Below the pieces are notes generated by a model, which was given only the letters and a program-made list of their open reading frames with translations, did no database searches and was not told the DNA's origin. Position numbers and translations under genes: made by a program. DNA of 64,000 nucleotides from Spisula solida (lineage: Eukaryota; Mollusca; Bivalvia; Venerida; Mactridae): assembly GCA_947247005.1 (NCBI GenBank), contig OX365948.1, positions 13,505,455 through 13,569,454 on the forward strand, read 5' to 3'. Shown here piece after piece: positions 59,467-64,000 of the stretch (position 1 is the first letter of the stretch; each line of letters starts with the position of its first letter).

Positions 59467-59542
59467 GTCTATCTGTGTAGGACAGACCTGGTCACGGTGT
59501 TCACGTGTAAACCGTGACCAGGTGTGTCCTACCCAGATAGAC
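59467..59542. repeat. Foldback hairpin, 32-bp arms
   Basis: GTCTATCTG...GACCTGGTCACGGT (59467-59498) pairs with ACCGTGACCAGG...CAGATAGAC (59511-59542) with a few mismatches and a 12-base loop. It is the third strong hairpin within 1.1 kb. Confidence 0.88.
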
Positions 59543-59694
59543 CTCCTACTCTGTCGATATCCTATACGTACAGCTTGTTAGAACTTTCAGGCACACTATG
59601 TGTATCTATGTGTATTGTTTGTAAAATAATGTTGTGTTTATTAGATATAATGAAGCTGTATTGCCCCACATTACAATGTCTTGTATCCGATACA

Positions 59695-61349
59695 GTGAAT
59701 ACCTTGTGTCCCATACAGTACCATACAGTACCTTGTGTCCCATACAGTACCATACAGTACGTCCCATACAGTACCTTGTGTCCCATACAGTACCTTGTGT
59801 CCCATACAGTACCTTGGGTGCCATACAGTACCTTGTGTCCCATACAGTACCTTGTGTCCCATACAGTACCTTGTGTCCCATACAGTACCTTGTGTCCCAT
59901 ACAGTACCTTGTGTCCCATACAGTACCATACAGTACCTTGTGTCCCATACAGTACCTTGTGTCCCATACAATACCTTGTGTCCCATACAGTACCATACTG
60001 TACCTTGTGTACCATACAGTACCATACAATACCTTGTGTACCATACAGTACCTTGTGTCCCATACAGTACCATACAGTACCTTGTGTCCCATACAGTACC
60101 TTGTGTACCATACAGTATCTTGTGTCCCATACCGTACCATACAGTACCTATTATGTGTCCCATACAGTACCCTGTGTTTCATACAATACCTTGTGTCCCA
60201 TACAGTACCTTGTGTCCCATACAGTACCATACAGTACCCTGTGTCCCATACAGTACCTTGTGTCCCATACAGTACCTTGTGTCCCATACAGTACCATACA
60301 GTACCATGTGTCCCATACAGTACCCTGTGTACCATACAATACCTTGTGTCCCATACAGTACCTTGTGTCCCATACAGTACCATACAGAACCTTGTGTCCC
60401 ATACAGTACCCTGTGTTCCATATAATACCTTGTGCCCCATACAGTACCTTGTGTCCCATACAGTACCATACAGTACCTTGTGTCCCATACAGTACCTTGT
60501 GTCCCATACAGTACCATACAGTACCTTGTGTCCCATTCAGTACCTTGTGTCCCATACAGTACCTTGGGTGTCATACAGTACCTTGTGTCCCATACAGTAC
60601 CTTGTGTTCCATACAGTACCGTGTGTCCCATACAGTACCTTGTGTCCCATACAGTACCTTGTGTCCCATACAGTACCATACAGTACCTTGTGTCCCATAC
60701 AGTACCTTGTGTCCCATACAGTACCTTGTGTCCCATACAGTACCTTGTGTCCCATACAGTACCTTGTGTCCCATACAGTACCTTGTGTCCCATACAGTAC
60801 CTTGTGTCCCATACAGTACCTTGTGTCCCATACAGTACCTTGTGTCCCATACAGTACCATACAGTACCGTGTGTCCCATACAGTACCTTGTGTCCCATAC
60901 AGTACCTTGTGTCCCATACAGTACCTTGTGTCCCATTCAGTACATTGTGTCCCATACAGTACCTTGGGTGTCATACAGTACCTTGTGTCCCATACAGTAC
61001 CTTGTGTTCCATACAGTACCGTGTGTTCCATACAGTACCGTGTGTCCCATACAGTACATTGTGTCCCATACAGTACCTTGTGTCCCATACAGTACCATAC
61101 AGTACCTTGTGTCCCATACAGTACCTTGTGTCCCATACAATACCTTGTGTACCATACAGTACCTTGTGTCCCATACAGTACCATACAGTACCTTGTGTCC
61201 CATACAGTACCTTGTGTCCCATACAGTACCTTGTGTCCCATACAGTACCATACAGTACCTTGTGTCCCATACAGTACCCTGTGTTCCATACAATACCTTG
61301 TGTCCCATACAGTACCTTGTGTCCCATACAGTACCTTGTGTCCCATTCA
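59695..61349. repeat. Large 19-bp minisatellite with 10-bp sub-units
   Basis: The unit ACCTTGTGTCCCATACAGT is repeated for about 1.65 kb (roughly 75-80 full units), interspersed with a 10-bp unit ACCATACAGT that equals the 19-mer minus TTGTGTCCC. Blocks such as GGGTGTCATACAGT...TTCCATACAGTACCGTG recur, showing higher-order duplication. Since 19 is not divisible by three, all three plus frames cycle through the same 19-residue polypeptide, and the minus strand is open as well (frames up to 609 codons). I regard none of these as genes. Confidence 0.96.
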
Positions 61350-62012
61350 TTGACTGGTGTTGTTTTGTTTTACATTCCTATGTATATAGTTGTAGATCTC
61401 TTTCATGTACCATTTTCTCCTTGACTTCCTTATTCAATAGTTGTTTTGAGAACTGACCAGACAGTTGAAAACATTGTAACTGACAGTATCATGATGAATG
61501 AGTTTACTGTAAACGCAAAACAAAAATTAGTTTACACATTCATTTCTATTTATTGCTGAAGTTTGTTCCTCTGAGTGAGAAATTCAATGAATTTCTAATG
61601 AATTGTTTGATGTAAGAAAGTTTAGAAATGGCAAATAGTAGTCATGTCAATAGTGTTTTAGAGACACTCCGAGAAAGAGTTTAAGAATCAGGAATCCTCA
61701 GGAATAATTGCTGAAACCTATCAACACTGTTTGTGAATTGGTTGATCACCTGCAGACCCAGACAATGTTTGTACTATATGTATAACTGACAAATAATTTA
61801 ATGCTCCCCCCCCCAGGGTTAACCATAGAATAATAGGAATTCTAAACTTTGGTACAACCAGCTTTTAATAAATACTCTTGGTAAAATAACTTCAATTTTT
61901 CACAAAAATACCCATACATATTGTTCTTGATTTGACAAACCGTAGCCAGTATCTCCAAATCCCTGACCATTGATTATAAATGCCAAGTATCATCACAGTA
62001 CAAATCCTGTTG
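61350..62012. other. Unique non-coding DNA
   Basis: Separates the two large arrays; C run near 61806. No gene recognised. Confidence 0.45.
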
Positions 62013-62192
62013 CACCACTTCTCAGTTCCATCAGAAAATTGAGCTGTTTTCATATGGCTCTGGTGGAACTAAAAACCCTTGTAACGCTCTGTTGGAACTC
62101 TGATGTCATGTATCTGAGCGTTACATCAATTTTTGTTCTGTCAAGAGTCATATGAAAACAGTACTATTCTCTGATGGATCTGAGAAGTGGTG
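62013..62192. mobile_element. 180-bp MITE with 44-bp TIRs
   Basis: CACCACTTCTCAG...GTTTTCATATG (62013-62056) is inverted at 62149-62192, about 38 of 44 positions matching. GTAACGCTC and GAGCGTTAC form an inner stem. No target duplication seen. Confidence 0.82.
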
Positions 62193-62263
62193 AATCGGGA
62201 CTACTACCATGCTCATGGTCACTTGGTTTGTCTCTGACATTGTGGAATATTATCAAAGCCAAC

Positions 62264-64000
62264 TTTCAGGAACCAGTACTGTGTGCTTGATCTGTGTTAC
62301 CAATACTTTCAGGAACCAGTACTGTGTGCTTGATCTGTGTTACCAATACTTTCAGGGAACCAGTACTGTGTGCTTGATCTGTGTTACCAATACTTTCAGG
62401 AACCAGTACTGTGTGCTTGATCTGTGTTACCAATACTTTCAGGAACCAGTACTGTGTGCTTGATCTGTGTTACCAATACTTTCAGGAACCAGTACTGTGT
62501 GCTTGATCTGTGTTACCAATACTTTCAGGAACCAGTACTGTGTTACCAATATTTTCAGGAACCAGTACTGTGTGCTTGATCTGTGTTACCGATACTTTCA
62601 GGGAACCAGTACTGTGTACTTGATCTGTGTTACCAATACTTTCAGGAACCAGTACTGTGTGCTTGATCTGTGATACCAATACTTTCAGGAACCAGTACTG
62701 TGTGCTTGATCTGTGATACCAATACTTTCAGGAACCAGTACTGTGTGCTAGATCTGTGTTACCTATACTTCCAGGAACCAGTACTGTGTGCTTGATCTGT
62801 GTTACCGATACTTCCAGGGAACCGGTACTGTGTACTTGATCTGTGATACCAATACTTTCAGGGAACCAGTACTGTGTGCTTGATCTGTGTTACCAATACT
62901 TTCAGGGAACCAGTACTGTGTGCTTGATCTGTGTTACCGATGCTTTCAGGAACCAGTACTGTGTTACCAATATTTTCAGGAACCAGTACTGTGTGCTTGA
63001 TCTGTGTTACCAATACTTTCAGGGAACCAGTACTGTGTGCTTGATCTGTGTTACCAATACTTTCAGGGAACCAGTACTGTGTAATTGATCTGTGTTACCA
63101 ATACTTTCAGGAACCAGTACTGTGTGCTTGATCTGTGATACCAATACTTTCAGGAACCAGTACTGTGTGCTTGATCTGTGATACCAATACTTTCAGGAAC
63201 CAGTACTGTGTGCTAGATCTGTGTTACCAATACTTTCAGGAACCAGTACTGTGTGCTTGATCTGTGTTACCGATACTTTCAGGGAACCAGTACTGTGTGC
63301 TTGATCTGTGTTACCGATGCTTTCAGGAACCAGTACTGTGTGCTTGATCCGTGATACCGATACTTTCAGGAACCAGTACTGTGTGCTTGATCTGTGTTAC
63401 CGATACTTTCAGGGAACCAGTACTGTGTGCTTGATCTGTGTTACCGATACTTTCAGGGAACCAGTACTGTGTGCTTGATCTGTGTTACCGATACTTTCAG
63501 GGAACCAGTACTGTGTGCTTGATCTGTGTTACCGATGCTTTCAGGAACCAGTACTGTGTGCTTGATCTGTGATACAAATACTTTCAGGAACCAGTACTGT
63601 GTGCTTGATCTGTGTTACCGATACTTTCAGGAACCAGTACTGTGTGCTTGATCTGTGTTACCGATACTTTCAGGAACCAGTACCGTGTGCTTGATCTGTG
63701 TTACCGATACTTTCAGGAACAAGTACTGTGTGTTTGATCTGTGTTACCAATACTTTCAGGAACCAGTACTGTGTGCTTGATCTGTGATACAAATACTTTC
63801 AGGAACCAGTACTGTGTGCTTGATCTGTGTTACCAATACTTTCAGGAACCAGTACTGTGTGCTTGATCTGTGTTACAAATACTTTCAGGAACCAGTACTG
63901 TGTGCTTGATCTGTGTTACCAATACTTTCAGGAACCAGTACCGTGTGCTTGATCTGTGTTACCGATACTTTCAGGGAACCAGTACCGTGTGCTTGATCTG
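62264..64000. repeat. 43-44 bp minisatellite running off the right edge
   Basis: The unit CTTTCAGGAACCAGTACTGT plus GTGCTTGATCTGTGTTACCA and ATA is repeated about 40 times from 62264 to the window end. Two length forms (AGGAACC and AGGGAACC) and base variants (CAATAC/CGATAC, GTTACC/GATACC) alternate in blocks; a few units lack the middle segment TGCTTGATCTG. The array continues beyond the window. Confidence 0.96.

Noticed and set aside
59524..61353. 609-codon plus-strand ORF and several long minus-strand ORFs
   Set aside because: All lie in the 19-bp minisatellite. The unit has no stop in several frames, so both strands stay open by default, and no unique coding sequence flanks them.

Overview
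The window looks like AT-rich, gene-poor DNA from an animal nuclear genome, most likely a bivalve mollusc. The reasons are phase-matched coding exons followed by GT donors and very long introns, tRNA-derived SINEs, and several short repeat families with the terminal hairpins and 145-170 bp core repeats typical of bivalve 'pearl'/HINE-type elements. There is no operon structure, no long single-copy ORF, and no rRNA or CRISPR. Every long ORF lies in a tandem array. Species is not determinable from the window alone.

The only convincing protein-coding sequence is a pair of small exons on the + strand, at 9059-9137 and 32824-32935. Each has an in-frame stop just upstream of its ATG, encodes a related 25-residue segment (LVLHLKY-E ... 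LAK--FRG) and ends in the same splice phase before a GT donor. The first resembles the start of otoferlin (first strand and first loop of the C2A domain). I read them as alternative first exons, with separate promoters, of one otoferlin-like ferlin gene whose remaining exons lie beyond the right edge. Almost everything else would then be 5' flank or intron.

The rest is repeats. (1) Short hairpin-ended elements, six families (called here E1, E2, A, B, C, D), all + strand where oriented: E1 2872-4157; E2 4517-6031, 6700-7073 and probably 27276-27570; A 7274-7683, 40875-41137, 41138-41592 and 49228-49450; B 10615-10897 and 15608-15899; C 9985-11610; D 54684-55905. (2) TIR or foldback DNA transposons: a hAT-like element with 8-bp target duplication (9855-12012) that contains C, which contains B; a 1.27-kb element with 42-bp perfect TIRs (48391-49658) that contains an A copy; a 0.64-kb element with 50-bp TIRs (29612-30250); and about ten MITE/foldback hairpins. 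(3) tRNA-derived SINEs at 37836-38096 (+) and near 53505-53575 (-). (4) More than a dozen minisatellites, the largest at 59695-61349 (19-bp unit) and 62264-64000 (43-bp unit, running off the edge).

Layout: 1-9 kb, minisatellite plus E1/E2/A elements; 9.06 kb, first exon; 9.8-12 kb, triple-nested transposon; 13-31 kb, mostly unique intron-like DNA with small hairpin elements; 32.8 kb, second first exon; 33-36 kb, two minisatellites; 36-58 kb, SINEs, MITEs, A and D elements and degenerate arrays; 58.4-59.6 kb, three strong hairpins; 59.7-64 kb, two large arrays.
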